A stretch of DNA of 57,869 nucleotides from assembly GCA_964523395.1 (NCBI GenBank), contig CAZFXS010000016.1, positions 1 through 57,869 of the forward strand. The letters run 5' to 3'. Position 1 is the stretch's first letter. Every line of letters starts with the position of its first letter. The notes beneath the pieces are model-generated. The model saw only the letters and a program-made list of their open reading frames with translations, searched no databases and was not told the DNA's origin. Shown piece by piece: positions 24,513 through 33,791 of the stretch. Made by a program: the position numbers and the translations under genes. The stretch is from JANYJZ01 sp964523395. Its GTDB lineage: Bacteria; Bacteroidota; Ignavibacteria; UBA10030; SZUA-254.

Positions 24513-25742
24513 ATGAAAGCTATAGTAAAACCAAAACCTGAAGCCTACAAGGCCTGGCCGGTTGGTTTTCAGCTTATTGAAAAAACACGGCCTGAAATTA
24601 TTAAATCAAACGACGTTCAAATTAAAGTAATAGCCGGAGGAATCTGCGGAACGGATGTCGGCATTTACAATTCAAAAGACTCGCTGAAGCAAAGCATGGG
24701 CTCGCTGATAACACCCAATGTAACCATCGGACATGAATTTTGCGGAAGAATATCCGGCGCGGGAAGCAAAGCGAAAGCGCTGCTTGCCCATCAGGTCATC
24801 AAAAAAGTGAGAGAGTATCCGAAATTAAAGAAGTATGTCGGACGAAAAAGCGCGGCCCAACTGGCAAAAGAAAAAGATTTTATCACTTTCCTTAATGAGG
24901 AATTTACGGCCACCGCGGAAATGCATATCGTATGCGGAAAGTGCGCGCAATGCAAGTTAGGCGAATATCATGTCTGCACAAATACTGTCATCCGCGGCTT
25001 GCATGGCGATGGTGCGTTTGCAGAATATGTTGTACTTCCTGCTGAGAATATCCTTTTGTTTGTCAAAGGAGAAATCCCCGAGGAAGTGATTGCATTCATG
25101 GATGCAATCGGGAATGCTACACATACTGTCCAGTCTCTCTCATCAATCAAGGGTAAGATTGTCGCTGTCCTTGGCGTAGGGGTTATCGGTCTGATGGCTG
25201 TTGCCATCGCAAAAGGTGCCGGAGCAAAGAAAATTCTGGTGACAGATGCTTCGCATGGAGAAAATACACATGAGAAGCTTGAGAAACGCCGATTTGCTAT
25301 GGCTCGTTCGCTCGGCGCAGATGAATGTTTTGATGTCTCGATTCCTGAAGAGAAAGAACGTTTCTATAAATCCGCCAAACAGCAAAATCATGGCGCCGGA
25401 GTCGACGCGGTTCTTGAGATGTCAGGAAGTTATTACGCCTATGAAGACGCATTCAAGGTTTTGCGTATGGGCGGTGAAATCGCGCTGCTTGGCCTTACCA
25501 GCGGTACAATGCCGATCGATTTCTCGAAGCATGTTATATTCCCCGGTGTCACCATTCATGGTGTTATAGGACGGAGAATGTGGTCGACGTGGGATATTAT
25601 GACAAAAATACTGAAGGATGGATTGGCAAAAAGGTTTCTTAAATCCGGATTTGTTACCCACCAGTATAAACTTAGTGAATTTGAAAAAGGCTTTCAGGCG
25701 ATCGCCTCGGGCGACGCGCTAAAAGTACTGTTGCGTCCGTAA
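24513..25742 (+). CDS. tdh: Zinc-dependent L-threonine 3-dehydrogenase-like enzyme, with insertion
   Basis: This 409-residue medium-chain dehydrogenase has catalytic zinc ligands C45 (GGICGTD) and H74/E75 (IGHEF), four structural-zinc cysteines C141, C144, C147 and C155, and a Rossmann loop VAVLGVGVIGLMAVAIAKGAGA. The GRRMWSTWDIMTKILKDGL stretch resembles threonine dehydrogenase, and the adjacent kbl gene completes the route threonine to 2-amino-3-ketobutyrate to glycine plus acetyl-CoA. It is about 65 residues longer than E. coli Tdh; much of the excess is a lysine-rich helical insert at about 84-131 between the GHE motif and the structural zinc loop. Another zinc alcohol dehydrogenase activity is possible. 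Confidence 0.82.
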   Translation: MKAIVKPKPEAYKAWPVGFQLIEKTRPEIIKSNDVQIKVIAGGICGTDVGIYNSKDSLKQSMGSLITPNVTIGHEFCGRISGAGSKAKALLAHQVIKKVREYPKLKKYVGRKSAAQLAKEKDFITFLNEEFTATAEMHIVCGKCAQCKLGEYHVCTNTVIRGLHGDGAFAEYVVLPAENILLFVKGEIPEEVIAFMDAIGNATHTVQSLSSIKGKIVAVLGVGVIGLMAVAIAKGAGAKKILVTDASHGENTHEKLEKRRFAMARSLGADECFDVSIPEEKERFYKSAKQQNHGAGVDAVLEMSGSYYAYEDAFKVLRMGGEIALLGLTSGTMPIDFSKHVIFPGVTIHGVIGRRMWSTWDIMTKILKDGLAKRFLKSGFVTHQYKLSEFEKGFQAIASGDALKVLLRP

Positions 25743-25762
25743 TTCGAACTTGGAATAATACT

Positions 25763-26983
25763 ATGAGCACTCAATTATTTGATCTCGTCACTCAGGAATT
25801 ATCACGCCTGGAGCAATCCAAAACTTACAAGTATGAGACAGCAGTAGAAGGTCCGCAGGCCGGTGTTGTTAAGGTAAAGGGCAAAGATGTTGTCATGCTC
25901 GCCTCCAATAATTACCTGGGACTTTCCAACCATCCTGCGATAAAGAAAGCCGCGATGGACGGGATTAAACAATACGGGTATGGAGTTGCCTCTGTCCGCT
26001 TTTTATGTGGAACACAGGATATCCATCTTGAGCTGGAAAAGAAAATTTCCAAATTTGTCGGTTGTGAAGACACGATTCTGTTTTCATCCTGCTTTGCCGC
26101 GAATGAAGGTTTTTTTGCTTCCATTATCAATGAGAAACTCGGTAGGGAGCAATACAAAGATGTGCTCTATAGCGACAAACTGAATCACGCCAGCATCATT
26201 GACGGGCAACGTCTCTGCAAGTTCGAAGTGGTCGATAAGAAAATTTACAACCACGCTGATATGTCCGATCTTGAACGATTGCTGGAGGAAGATAAGAATA
26301 AAGATTACAGAGTTAAGATCATTGTTACCGACGGAGTGTTCAGCATGGAGGGCGATATTGCCCCCTTGCCGCGGATCGTAGAACTTGCAAAGAGAAACAA
26401 TGCGATTGTATTTGTGGATGATTCACATGCCATCGGTGTTTGCGGAAAGACAGGTCGCGGTACCCCCGAAGCCACCGGAACGTATAAACAAATTGATGTG
26501 CTGACAGGGACACTCGGCAAAGCAATCGGCGGCGCGGCCGGCGGCTATATAAGCGGGAAGAAAGAACTGATTTCTTATCTGCGGCAGAAGTCGCGCCCGT
26601 ATACATTTTCAAATTCGCTTCCCCCGTCGATTATTTTCGGAGCCGGCGCGGCGTTTGATATGTTATCAAAAGATAAATCGATTGTGACGCGTCTGCACGA
26701 GAATACAGCCTATTTTAGAAAAGAAATCAAGGAGCTTGGCTTTACTATTCTGGAAGGCGAACATCCGATAGTCCCCGTTATGCTTGGCGAAGCTTCCGTT
26801 GCGCAGGATATGAGCGCCGCATTGCTCAAAGCCGGCGTCTATATCAAAGGGCTCTGGTTCCCGGTCGTTCCCAAAGGCGAAGCCCGCCTGCGTGCGCAAG
26901 TTTCGGCGGCATTATCCAAAAAGGACATCGACCGTGCGCTGGAAGCCTTTGAAAAAGTAGGCAAGAAGATGCGGATTATTTAG
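25763..26983 (+). CDS. kbl: 2-amino-3-ketobutyrate CoA ligase (alpha-oxoamine synthase family)
   Basis: This 406-residue PLP enzyme has the family motifs NNYLGLSNHPAIKKAA, GVASVRFLCGTQDIHLELE, KLNHASIIDGQRLCK, TDGVFSMEGDIAPLP, FVDDSHAIGVCGKTGRG and TGTLGKAIGGAAGG with the PLP lysine. The family also includes BioF and serine palmitoyltransferase, but SVRFLCGT and the neighbouring threonine dehydrogenase favour glycine C-acetyltransferase. It lies 20 bases after tdh, forming a threonine-catabolism operon. Confidence 0.9.
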   Translation: MSTQLFDLVTQELSRLEQSKTYKYETAVEGPQAGVVKVKGKDVVMLASNNYLGLSNHPAIKKAAMDGIKQYGYGVASVRFLCGTQDIHLELEKKISKFVGCEDTILFSSCFAANEGFFASIINEKLGREQYKDVLYSDKLNHASIIDGQRLCKFEVVDKKIYNHADMSDLERLLEEDKNKDYRVKIIVTDGVFSMEGDIAPLPRIVELAKRNNAIVFVDDSHAIGVCGKTGRGTPEATGTYKQIDVLTGTLGKAIGGAAGGYISGKKELISYLRQKSRPYTFSNSLPPSIIFGAGAAFDMLSKDKSIVTRLHENTAYFRKEIKELGFTILEGEHPIVPVMLGEASVAQDMSAALLKAGVYIKGLWFPVVPKGEARLRAQVSAALSKKDIDRALEAFEKVGKKMRII

Positions 26984-27086
26984 CCCCTCCCCGCCTCCAA
27001 TTTCGTCGGGGGATTAGGGAAGGGAAAAGTAATATTTTGTCAATAATTCAGTTAGTAGCAATTGTTTAGTTGAGCGGAGAAGATTC

Positions 27087-27602
27087 ATGATTGCCGAGTG
27101 CGTTAAAATCGCAATTCATTTGTTATCGATTTTTGTTATCCTGCTTTGCGTCTCTTGTTCTCAAGGATCAAAGACTCCGTCGATTAAACATAGCGACTTA
27201 GTATACACATCCGAACCTCGGAGTACCACGGAGGCAGAAGAATTTGATTCATTAATTCAACACAATCTTGAGTGGTTGGAAAATGCCAATCCCGAGGCCG
27301 ATGCCAATCAAGCAATCAAAAATGAACAGATTTATTTTATGGGAGCGATGGGATATGCGATGGAAGTTCCGGGTGTTGATGATTATTACGATAAGTATGT
27401 AGATTCAGCGGGATCCAAAGTTACTGTTAAAATCATTGGGGGCACTTCTGATGCAGCGAGCTCCGATAATCAGGAGCGATTAGATATTATTGCACGGAAG
27501 TATGCAACTCGCTTCAACAAGATTATTTTGAACCACTTAAATCAACGGAAAACAACTGTACCTGACAAGCAAAATGATGACGCCGGAGGAGGAAACCAAT
27601 GA
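27087..27602 (+). CDS. Putative lipoprotein, unknown function
   Basis: This 171-residue protein has a lipoprotein signal ending in LLCVSC (acylated cysteine near residue 24). The mature chain is acidic, with EEFDSLIQHNLEWLENANPEADANQAIKNEQIYFMGAMGY and VPGVDDYYDKYVDSAGSKVTVKIIGGTSDA, and closes with a helix (RKYATRFNKIILNHLNQRK). I recognise no family. It stands alone between kbl and mrp with a GGAGA ribosome site. Confidence 0.68.
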   Translation: MIAECVKIAIHLLSIFVILLCVSCSQGSKTPSIKHSDLVYTSEPRSTTEAEEFDSLIQHNLEWLENANPEADANQAIKNEQIYFMGAMGYAMEVPGVDDYYDKYVDSAGSKVTVKIIGGTSDAASSDNQERLDIIARKYATRFNKIILNHLNQRKTTVPDKQNDDAGGGNQ

Positions 27603-27711
27603 ATCAAAATCCTCGCTTAATAGTTTTCCTTACTAGAGTGGCAATTCGAGGTCGAGAAAACTATTTATTTTTGAAGGGGGCAGTAAGAAACATTGCGAGT
27701 CGTTATTTTAT

Positions 27712-27742
27712 TTGACGACAATGCCAAACTTTTGTATGTTTG
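27712..27742 (+). promoter_or_regulatory. Promoter of mrp
   Basis: TTGACG (27712-27717), 17 bases, then TATGTTTG (27735-27742). The second element also fits the TAnnTTTG box of Bacteroidota. Confidence 0.5.
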
Positions 27743-27790
27743 TACTGATTATTTTTACCTTTTCCATATTTTCTTAAAAATTAATAGCAA

Positions 27791-28885
27791 ATGAAAAAAC
27801 CTCTTAACGAACAAAATATCCTTGATGCCCTTCGCGTTGTGAAAGACCCTGATTTGCACCGGGATATTGTCTCTTTGAATTTTATCAAAGACGTAAAGAT
27901 CACCGGTAAATCGGTTTCTTTTACCATTGAACTGACAACACCATCGTGCCCGGTAAAGGATGAAATGAAAGCGCAATCAATTCAGGCAGTGCTCAACGGA
28001 ATCGACGGTGTGGCGAATGTGGATGTCAATCTCACTGCTTCGGTGCGCTCGACACAGCCTCCAAAACCGACGAATCTTCTGCCCGGCGTGAAGAATACCA
28101 TCGCCGTTGCCAGCGGTAAAGGTGGTGTCGGTAAATCGACTATTGCCGTAAACCTCGCAGTCTCTCTCGCGCTTGACGGAGCGAAAGTAGGTTTGATCGA
28201 CGCCGATATTTACGGTCCAAGCATACCCTTGATGATGGGAATTAACGAACGCCCTAAGCTTGTCAACCAAAAAATTGTACCGCTACAGGCGCACGGCATC
28301 CAGGTGATGTCAATCGGTTTTCTTGTTGACCCGATGCAGGCGGTGATCTGGCGCGGCCCCATGGCCAGCGGAGCCATCAAACAGTTTATGTCGGATGTTG
28401 TCTGGAATGATCTTGATTATCTCGTATTCGATCTTCCTCCCGGTACGGGAGATATACATCTCACATTGGTGCAGACGATTCCTCTCACGGGTGCGGTCGT
28501 TGTGACAACACCGCAGGATATTTCTCTTGCCGACGCGATGAAAGCCCACAAGATGTTTGAGAAGGTCAATGTTCCCATTCTTGGCATCATCGAGAATATG
28601 AGCTACCATATTTGCGGACATTGCGGCCACCGCGATGATATCTTCGCGACAGGCGGGGGAGAAAAAGCGGCGGCGGATCTTGGAACACCGTATCTTGGAA
28701 GCATTCCGATTTATACTCCCATCCGTGTCGGCGGTGACAAAGGAACACCAATTGTTGTGATGGAACCGGAAGCAGAGCAATCAAAGACCATACGGCAGAT
28801 TGCCCGCAAAATGGCGGCGCAGGTGAGTATACAGCAATTCTCCGCTTCCGCGAAACCGGAAATTGAGATTAACCTAAACGTGTAA
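27791..28885 (+). CDS. mrp: Iron-sulfur cluster carrier ATPase Mrp/ApbC
   Basis: This 364-residue protein has an N-terminal MIP18/DUF59 domain (about 5-85, ILDALRVVKDPDLHRDIVSLNFIKDV) and a C-terminal ATPase with the deviant P-loop ASGKGGVGKSTIAVNLA, VGLIDADIYGPSIP, VFDLPPGTGDIHLTL and a cluster-binding CxxC (ICGHCGH). It moves Fe-S clusters to apoproteins in the cytosol. The NifU-like gene eight bases downstream supports a shared Fe-S role. Confidence 0.95.
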   Translation: MKKPLNEQNILDALRVVKDPDLHRDIVSLNFIKDVKITGKSVSFTIELTTPSCPVKDEMKAQSIQAVLNGIDGVANVDVNLTASVRSTQPPKPTNLLPGVKNTIAVASGKGGVGKSTIAVNLAVSLALDGAKVGLIDADIYGPSIPLMMGINERPKLVNQKIVPLQAHGIQVMSIGFLVDPMQAVIWRGPMASGAIKQFMSDVVWNDLDYLVFDLPPGTGDIHLTLVQTIPLTGAVVVTTPQDISLADAMKAHKMFEKVNVPILGIIENMSYHICGHCGHRDDIFATGGGEKAAADLGTPYLGSIPIYTPIRVGGDKGTPIVVMEPEAEQSKTIRQIARKMAAQVSIQQFSASAKPEIEINLNV

Positions 28886-28893
28886 GCTTTTTT

Positions 28894-29145
28894 ATGACGG
28901 AAACAACGATACCATCGATAAAAGAACGGATTGAAAACGCCTTGACGCTTTGTCGTCCGTACTTGCAGGCGGACGGGGGAGACGTTGAATTGCTTCGCGT
29001 AACCGACGACGGTGTTGCGGAATTACGGTTTCACGGAACATGCGTGATTTGCCCGATGTCGAGGATGACATTGCGTGCCGGACTTGAACGCGCGATTCTC
29101 AAAGCGGCGCCGGAGGTGAAGAGGGTGGAATCAGTAACTGCATAA
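28894..29145 (+). CDS. NifU C-terminal-domain protein
   Basis: This 83-residue protein has the NifU-like fold: ALTLCRPYLQADGGDVELLRV, then HGTCVICPMSRMTLRAGLERAI with the C..C pair that holds an Fe-S cluster, and a closing VKRVESV. It serves as a scaffold or carrier for cluster assembly, probably with Mrp. The last 22 codons are repeated at 29806-29876 beyond the next gene. Confidence 0.92.
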   Translation: MTETTIPSIKERIENALTLCRPYLQADGGDVELLRVTDDGVAELRFHGTCVICPMSRMTLRAGLERAILKAAPEVKRVESVTA

Positions 29146-29156
29146 GGGAGAAAGTT

Positions 29157-29792
29157 ATGAGTCAAAACCCATTTCATTTAAAAAGCATATTAATCATTAT
29201 ATTATCTGGACTTTGTTTTAATTTGCTTAGTGTGTTTGCCCAAGGACAAACTGCCGTTAATCAAACAACAGATATTCTGGGAACGGTGAGAGCCGGCAAT
29301 GATAGTTCAGGAATTCCTGAAGCCAATATCCTTATTGTTGGCACGACGAGAGGCGCGGTCACAGATTCAATAGGTCGTTATAGGATTGAAGGAGTTCCGA
29401 TTGGAAACTATCCTATTCGAGTAAGGCATGTAGATTTCTGTGACAAGGAAACTACGGTTCATGTAAACGACCATCCTTTGCAACAAATCGATTTCGAGCT
29501 TTCTCCTGATCAACCTTGCTGTGGTCTGAATGATAATATTGCAAAACAGGATATCGCATCAGGTCAGCTACATCTTTTTGTTCAAACCGGTGGAATAATA
29601 TCTCCAGTTTACAGCGATGACGATCATGATTTTGAAAAACGCTACTCTATTCGGTACAGGAGCTTTGGGTGTATCAGTCCGCCTGCCGAGTGCATTTTAT
29701 CATATAATCGTATTCTGATGGATTATCTTGATAAAAGATATGGCTCAGAGTGGAGGGAAGAAGCTCGTCCGGATGTTTACGGTTTACGATAG
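29157..29792 (+). CDS. Secreted protein with carboxypeptidase-regulatory-like domain
   Basis: This 211-residue protein has a signal peptide (about 1-29, ILIIILSGLCFNLLSVFAQ) and a CarboxypepD_reg-like beta sandwich: ILGTVRAGNDSSGIPEANILIVGTTRGAVTDSIGRYRIEGVPIGNYPIRVRHVDF. Such domains usually precede a TonB-dependent receptor barrel, which is absent here, so this is a stand-alone version. The C-terminal part is not recognised. It lies between the intact nifU-like gene and a duplicated fragment of that gene, suggesting insertion or a tandem duplication here. Confidence 0.8.
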   Translation: MSQNPFHLKSILIIILSGLCFNLLSVFAQGQTAVNQTTDILGTVRAGNDSSGIPEANILIVGTTRGAVTDSIGRYRIEGVPIGNYPIRVRHVDFCDKETTVHVNDHPLQQIDFELSPDQPCCGLNDNIAKQDIASGQLHLFVQTGGIISPVYSDDDHDFEKRYSIRYRSFGCISPPAECILSYNRILMDYLDKRYGSEWREEARPDVYGLR

Positions 29793-29805
29793 AATATTTA
29801 TCTGT

Positions 29806-29876
29806 GTGCCGGACTTGAACGCGCTATTCTTGAAGCGGTGCCGGAGGTGAAGAGGGTGGAATCGGTTACAGTTTGA
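29806..29876 (+). pseudogene. Duplicated 3' fragment of the nifU-like gene
   Basis: The last 22 codons plus stop of the nifU-like gene (29075-29145) recur here. The frame still reads AGLERAILEAVPEVKRVESV, about 19 of 22 residues identical to the original. No start codon or remainder of the gene is present, so it is a remnant. Confidence 0.85.
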
Positions 29877-29922
29877 TCTAAGACGATATTTACTTTGTGG
29901 CTGAAAACGTAAAGGAGCCTAA

Positions 29923-30690
29923 ATGAAATTTTTAATACGGTTGTCATTTGTTATTATACTCCTTTATCAGTGCGGAAAAGCTCAGAAACTTGAGGATTTA
30001 TCGGTGACTGTTGTGTACCTGAGACAGGGTGACTCAATTGGTACTGGGTTTCTTGTCGCTGACGACAAAATGCCTTATCTCGTGACTGCAAAACATGTTT
30101 CAACTATACTTCACCCAAATAGTGTGGCTACTGTTAGGGACTCGAATGATGTACCTTATTCATTTTTATTATCACAGGTATCAGCATCCGAAGGTAAACT
30201 CCTTTGGTATTATCATCCAGAGGCAGATGTAGCAGTTATTCCTCTGCTTTTGAAAGGTACACCTGGTGAAAAACTTGTTGGTAGATTTATCCCGGTGGAA
30301 ATGTTACAGAAAGAACTTAAAGCTCCACAAAGAGAACGCCCTCTCGTTGTTATGGGTTTTCCATTAGCGCTTGGTACAACGGCTCATTTTTCACCGATTA
30401 CTTCTGAGTCAAAAAGTGCCAGTGGGCTTGTTCGAATTCAACCACCAAATGAACCTGAGCAAACTTTCTTTCTTCTGGATAAGCCAAGCATAGGAGGTTT
30501 CTCTGGGGCACCAGTATTTCTAATGCCTTGGCCATTTACAGATTCTCCTGCATTGAATATGCCCAACATTGATGAGAAGGCTAGCATTGTGGGGCTGGTT
30601 AAAGGTACGATTTCCGACGAAACAGGGGGTAAGTTAGCTCTCATTGTTCCGATACACTACGTTCTTCAGACGATAAATTTAATCAAGTAA
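29923..30690 (+). CDS. Trypsin-like serine protease, exported
   Basis: This 255-residue protein has a signal peptide (about 1-20) and a chymotrypsin-fold core with the full triad: H58 (VTAKHVS), D102 (EADVAVIPL) and S194 (GGFSGAPVF). The GTGFLVADD and VVMGFPLALG segments fit DegP-related trypsin_2 peptidases, but there is no PDZ domain. It is probably a periplasmic or outer-surface peptidase. AAAGGAG precedes the ATG. Confidence 0.82.
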   Translation: MKFLIRLSFVIILLYQCGKAQKLEDLSVTVVYLRQGDSIGTGFLVADDKMPYLVTAKHVSTILHPNSVATVRDSNDVPYSFLLSQVSASEGKLLWYYHPEADVAVIPLLLKGTPGEKLVGRFIPVEMLQKELKAPQRERPLVVMGFPLALGTTAHFSPITSESKSASGLVRIQPPNEPEQTFFLLDKPSIGGFSGAPVFLMPWPFTDSPALNMPNIDEKASIVGLVKGTISDETGGKLALIVPIHYVLQTINLIK

Positions 30691-30726
30691 TTACGGCTAG
30701 AGGCACCTCAACAATGACGCTAAATA

Positions 30727-31395
30727 CTATAACTGCTCTACCGTAATCTCCCTAATCTTCCCATCCTCCAGCTTCAATATCCTGCTTCCCGATTTTCTTA
30801 CGATGTCGTAATTGTGTGTGGCAAGAATGATTGCCGTCCCTTTGGCGTTGATGTCTTTTAAAAGCTGAAGGATTTCAGCAGAGGTTGCAGGATCCAGGTT
30901 CCCTGTCGGTTCATCTGCCAGCAACACAACCGGATTGTTAACAAGAGCACGGGCAATGACCACCCGTTGTTGCTCGCCGCCGGACAGCTCGTGCGGCATA
31001 TTATTCCGCTTATGGCTCAATCCTACATCTGCAAGGACCCTCAACACCCTTTTACTGATCTCATCATGTTCCACTCCGGTGACCTGAAGCGCGAATGCTA
31101 CATTCTCGTACACATTCCTGTCCTCCAGCAATTTATAATCCTGGAACACGATCCCAAGTGTTCGCCGGAGGAAGGGTATTTCTTTCTTCTTGATTGATGA
31201 TGAATGGTAATCTCCAACCCTGACGGTGCCTTGATTAGGCATGAGGTCGAAATAGATGAGGCGAAGTAATGAAGTTTTACCGACGCCTGTTTCGCCCACG
31301 AGAGAAATAAACTCCGCCGGAGCGATGTGAACAGTCGCGTCGTTGAGAATATGCTGTCCGTCGAATGAAACGGAAACGTTTGTAAAATCAATCAT
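30727..31395 (-). CDS. ftsE: Cell-division ABC transporter ATP-binding protein FtsE
   Basis: This 222-residue ATPase begins MIDFTNVSVSFDGQHIL and has Walker A GETGVGKTSLLRLIYFD, the Q-loop region LGIVFQDYKLLEDRNVYENV, signature LSGGEQQRVVIARAL and Walker B VVLLADEPTGNLDP. FtsE with FtsX controls septal peptidoglycan hydrolases. FtsX is not adjacent in the window, so the pairing is inferred from the sequence. It follows pdxA by four bases. Confidence 0.9.
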   Translation of the reverse strand: MIDFTNVSVSFDGQHILNDATVHIAPAEFISLVGETGVGKTSLLRLIYFDLMPNQGTVRVGDYHSSSIKKKEIPFLRRTLGIVFQDYKLLEDRNVYENVAFALQVTGVEHDEISKRVLRVLADVGLSHKRNNMPHELSGGEQQRVVIARALVNNPVVLLADEPTGNLDPATSAEILQLLKDINAKGTAIILATHNYDIVRKSGSRILKLEDGKIREITVEQL

Positions 31396-31399
31396 CCGA

Positions 31400-32419
31400 T
31401 CACCGTTTCCTCTTGCGCCTGTTGTGGATCATGGTTGCGGCGAGTAAAATTGCTTCGACCATGCTCGACGGATTGGCTTTTCCTTTTCCTGCAATATCGA
31501 AAGATGTGCCGTGATCCGGAGAAGTACGCACAATGGATAATCCTGCCGAAATGTTCACGCCGAAATCGAAGCCATGCATTTTCAACGGGATCAGCCCCTG
31601 GTCGTGGTACATTGCCATGACCGCGTCGTAATTCTTGAATGCATGTGTGCCGAAAAACGCGTCGGCAGGAAAGGGGCCGGCAACTTTCATCTTCTTCCGT
31701 TTTGCTTCTTTAATTGCCGGGATAATAATGTCGATTTCTTCGTTGCCAAGTATTCCGTTTTCTCCCGCGTGAGGATTGAGGCCGAGCATTGCAATTTTCG
31801 GTGAAGCGATTCCGAAATCATTTCTCAGAGAATCACGTATGATAGAAAGCTTTTCCAGTATCCGCTTTTTCGTCAGATATTTTGATACATCCTTTAATGG
31901 ATAGTGCACGGTCGCAAGTCCGACTCTGAAATTTTTAGCCGCCAGCATCATTGCGACTCGCTTGCTCTTGGAAAGCTTCAACAGCATTTCAGTCTGGCCG
32001 GGATACCTGTATCCGCCGCGGTGCATTGCGTCTTTTGATACCGGTCCTGTGACGATGCCATCTGCAACACCTTTCAGGCACAATTCAACGGCAAGTTCGA
32101 TTGCTTTACCGCTCATTGTCCCTGCTTCAGCGGAAACAACGCCGGGAGTTATCTTTGGCTTGTGAAATCGCACCGGCTGCAGTACCGGGATTGTCTTGCC
32201 TGTGGTCGATGGACGCGAACGTCCGTCAACTTCGCAGAGGTTAACACTGATGCTGAACCGGCGGGCGTAATATTCAAAGACATCGATAGAGCCAATCACC
32301 AGGGGATTGACACTCTGCTGAACATTTCGCTGAATAACGCTTTTGAGAATAATTTCGGGAGCGATGCCGTTATAATCTCCCATTGTAATTGCCAGAACAG
32401 GCTTTTTCCGGTTTGCCAT
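31400..32419 (-). CDS. pdxA: 4-hydroxythreonine-4-phosphate dehydrogenase
   Basis: This 339-residue enzyme of pyridoxal-phosphate synthesis has KPVLAITMGDYNGIAPEIILK (usual form GDPAGIGPE, here with substitutions), TGPVSKDAMHRGGYRYPGQTEML, GLNPHAGENG, GPFPADAFFG, AMYHDQGLIPLK and DHGTSFDIAGKGKANPSSM, including the metal-binding histidines. Its start overlaps the stop of the GWxTD gene as TAATG, so translation is coupled. Confidence 0.93.
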   Translation of the reverse strand: MANRKKPVLAITMGDYNGIAPEIILKSVIQRNVQQSVNPLVIGSIDVFEYYARRFSISVNLCEVDGRSRPSTTGKTIPVLQPVRFHKPKITPGVVSAEAGTMSGKAIELAVELCLKGVADGIVTGPVSKDAMHRGGYRYPGQTEMLLKLSKSKRVAMMLAAKNFRVGLATVHYPLKDVSKYLTKKRILEKLSIIRDSLRNDFGIASPKIAMLGLNPHAGENGILGNEEIDIIIPAIKEAKRKKMKVAGPFPADAFFGTHAFKNYDAVMAMYHDQGLIPLKMHGFDFGVNISAGLSIVRTSPDHGTSFDIAGKGKANPSSMVEAILLAATMIHNRRKRKR

Positions 32420-33771
32420 TACTGTTCCGTAGCCAATTTGTAATCACCCGACTTTTTTTCGTCGATGAAAATGAAAGACCGGTTGAGGTTTTTGTAAAAC
32501 CAGACTTCACGGGGAGCTGAATTGAGTCCGAGAACCCGGTCTTGTGACGTTGGTGGACCGTAAAGAATGTACGTCTTTCCCCGGTCACTCAGCGAACCAT
32601 TTGGCTGCTTGATTGTCTGGAATTGCTGTATTGCTTCGTCGACCCGGCGGTAAAATTCATCCATCATTTCGTTAAATGCGGTTTGCGGGGTGGGGTCTTT
32701 CAGTTTCCAATATTGTTCCAGCATTTTCCTCTGGGCGTCATCGTTAAGCTCGCGTATTGCAGTGTATTCCGATTCGGACATGATATATTTGAGCGGAGGT
32801 ACTGCCATTGTGAGCGACCGGAGGGAAACCGGCATGTTCATCCAACGGACAGTCAACGGTTCGGTAACTGTTGTTGTCTGTGAACCGTTGCGAACAATGA
32901 GTTCAACTTCGTAACGGCCTTGAGGGAATTTCTCGGAAGGAACATGAAACTGGATTCCGGTCTTTGACAGATCATCTGCTATTGAATATCCCTGCCAGCC
33001 ATCGTCCATTTGAATTATGGAAAGAGATTTGCCACCGGTTGTTTTCAGCGTGGAGTCACTGAAAACTGTAGTCCGGCCTTCTTCGGGCGTTCCCATTTTA
33101 TACATTGCGACGCGTGTGGTGATAGAGTCAGAGCCAGGGGATGAATATTCAAAATACCCGTCAGCTGATGAGCCGAGCGGAAGGGTCCGTCCATAGTGCT
33201 GTCCCAACGAATCAATCTGATTCAATGTTGGTTTTTGCCAGAGGATACTTGAAACATTGGGTGCTTCGGGAGTAAAATTTCTAAGAACAACCGGTTGCTT
33301 GGTTTTGAATGCCCGTTTTGATTCGAGGTCTGAAACTTCAAAAGAAACAAAATAGGTCCCGGGTGCAATATCAAACGTATAGAGCCCTTTCCATCGGTCT
33401 CTGTCCCGCATTGTTTGTTGAGTATCTGCAATGGTAAACTCTTTTCTCAGTACTTTACTTGCGACAGAGTTACCGGAAGAACTGTCAACAACATCTATGG
33501 AAACCTCAATCCCGCCGGTCAGTCTCCCGGGAGAGGTTGTTCCATTACCTCTGACGAATACTATTGTGTTCAACCCAAGGGTGAACAGAATATCGAGCCG
33601 GCTTTGAGTAGGATTGGTGGACGGAAAATTGAATGTTTCGACCTGGAAGGGAAGAGGCTGTTCCATTTCAGCCCGCTCTCTCCGTTGCCCTGACAGGAGA
33701 GACGGAAGCAGGATTAACAACAAAAAAAGAAAAGAATACCGCTGAGGCGCAGAGTGTTGCAAGGCAATCAT
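32419..33771 (-). CDS. GWxTD-domain secreted protein
   Basis: This protein of about 450 residues has a signal peptide when started at the ATG at 33771 (YSFLFLLLILLPSLLSG). The middle is beta-rich, and the C-terminal GWxTD domain reads AQRKMLEQYWKLKDPTPQTAFNEMMDEFYRRVDEA and then LSDRGKTYILYGPPTSQDRVL. The family-naming motif is degenerate here (GSLSD). GWxTD proteins are common in this lineage and their role is unknown. An in-frame ATG at 33813 would overlap pepA by 22 bases and put extra residues before the signal. Confidence 0.82.
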   Translation of the reverse strand: MIALQHSAPQRYSFLFLLLILLPSLLSGQRRERAEMEQPLPFQVETFNFPSTNPTQSRLDILFTLGLNTIVFVRGNGTTSPGRLTGGIEVSIDVVDSSSGNSVASKVLRKEFTIADTQQTMRDRDRWKGLYTFDIAPGTYFVSFEVSDLESKRAFKTKQPVVLRNFTPEAPNVSSILWQKPTLNQIDSLGQHYGRTLPLGSSADGYFEYSSPGSDSITTRVAMYKMGTPEEGRTTVFSDSTLKTTGGKSLSIIQMDDGWQGYSIADDLSKTGIQFHVPSEKFPQGRYEVELIVRNGSQTTTVTEPLTVRWMNMPVSLRSLTMAVPPLKYIMSESEYTAIRELNDDAQRKMLEQYWKLKDPTPQTAFNEMMDEFYRRVDEAIQQFQTIKQPNGSLSDRGKTYILYGPPTSQDRVLGLNSAPREVWFYKNLNRSFIFIDEKKSGDYKLATEQ

Positions 33772-33791
33772 ATCTGTGAACGAAATAGTAT

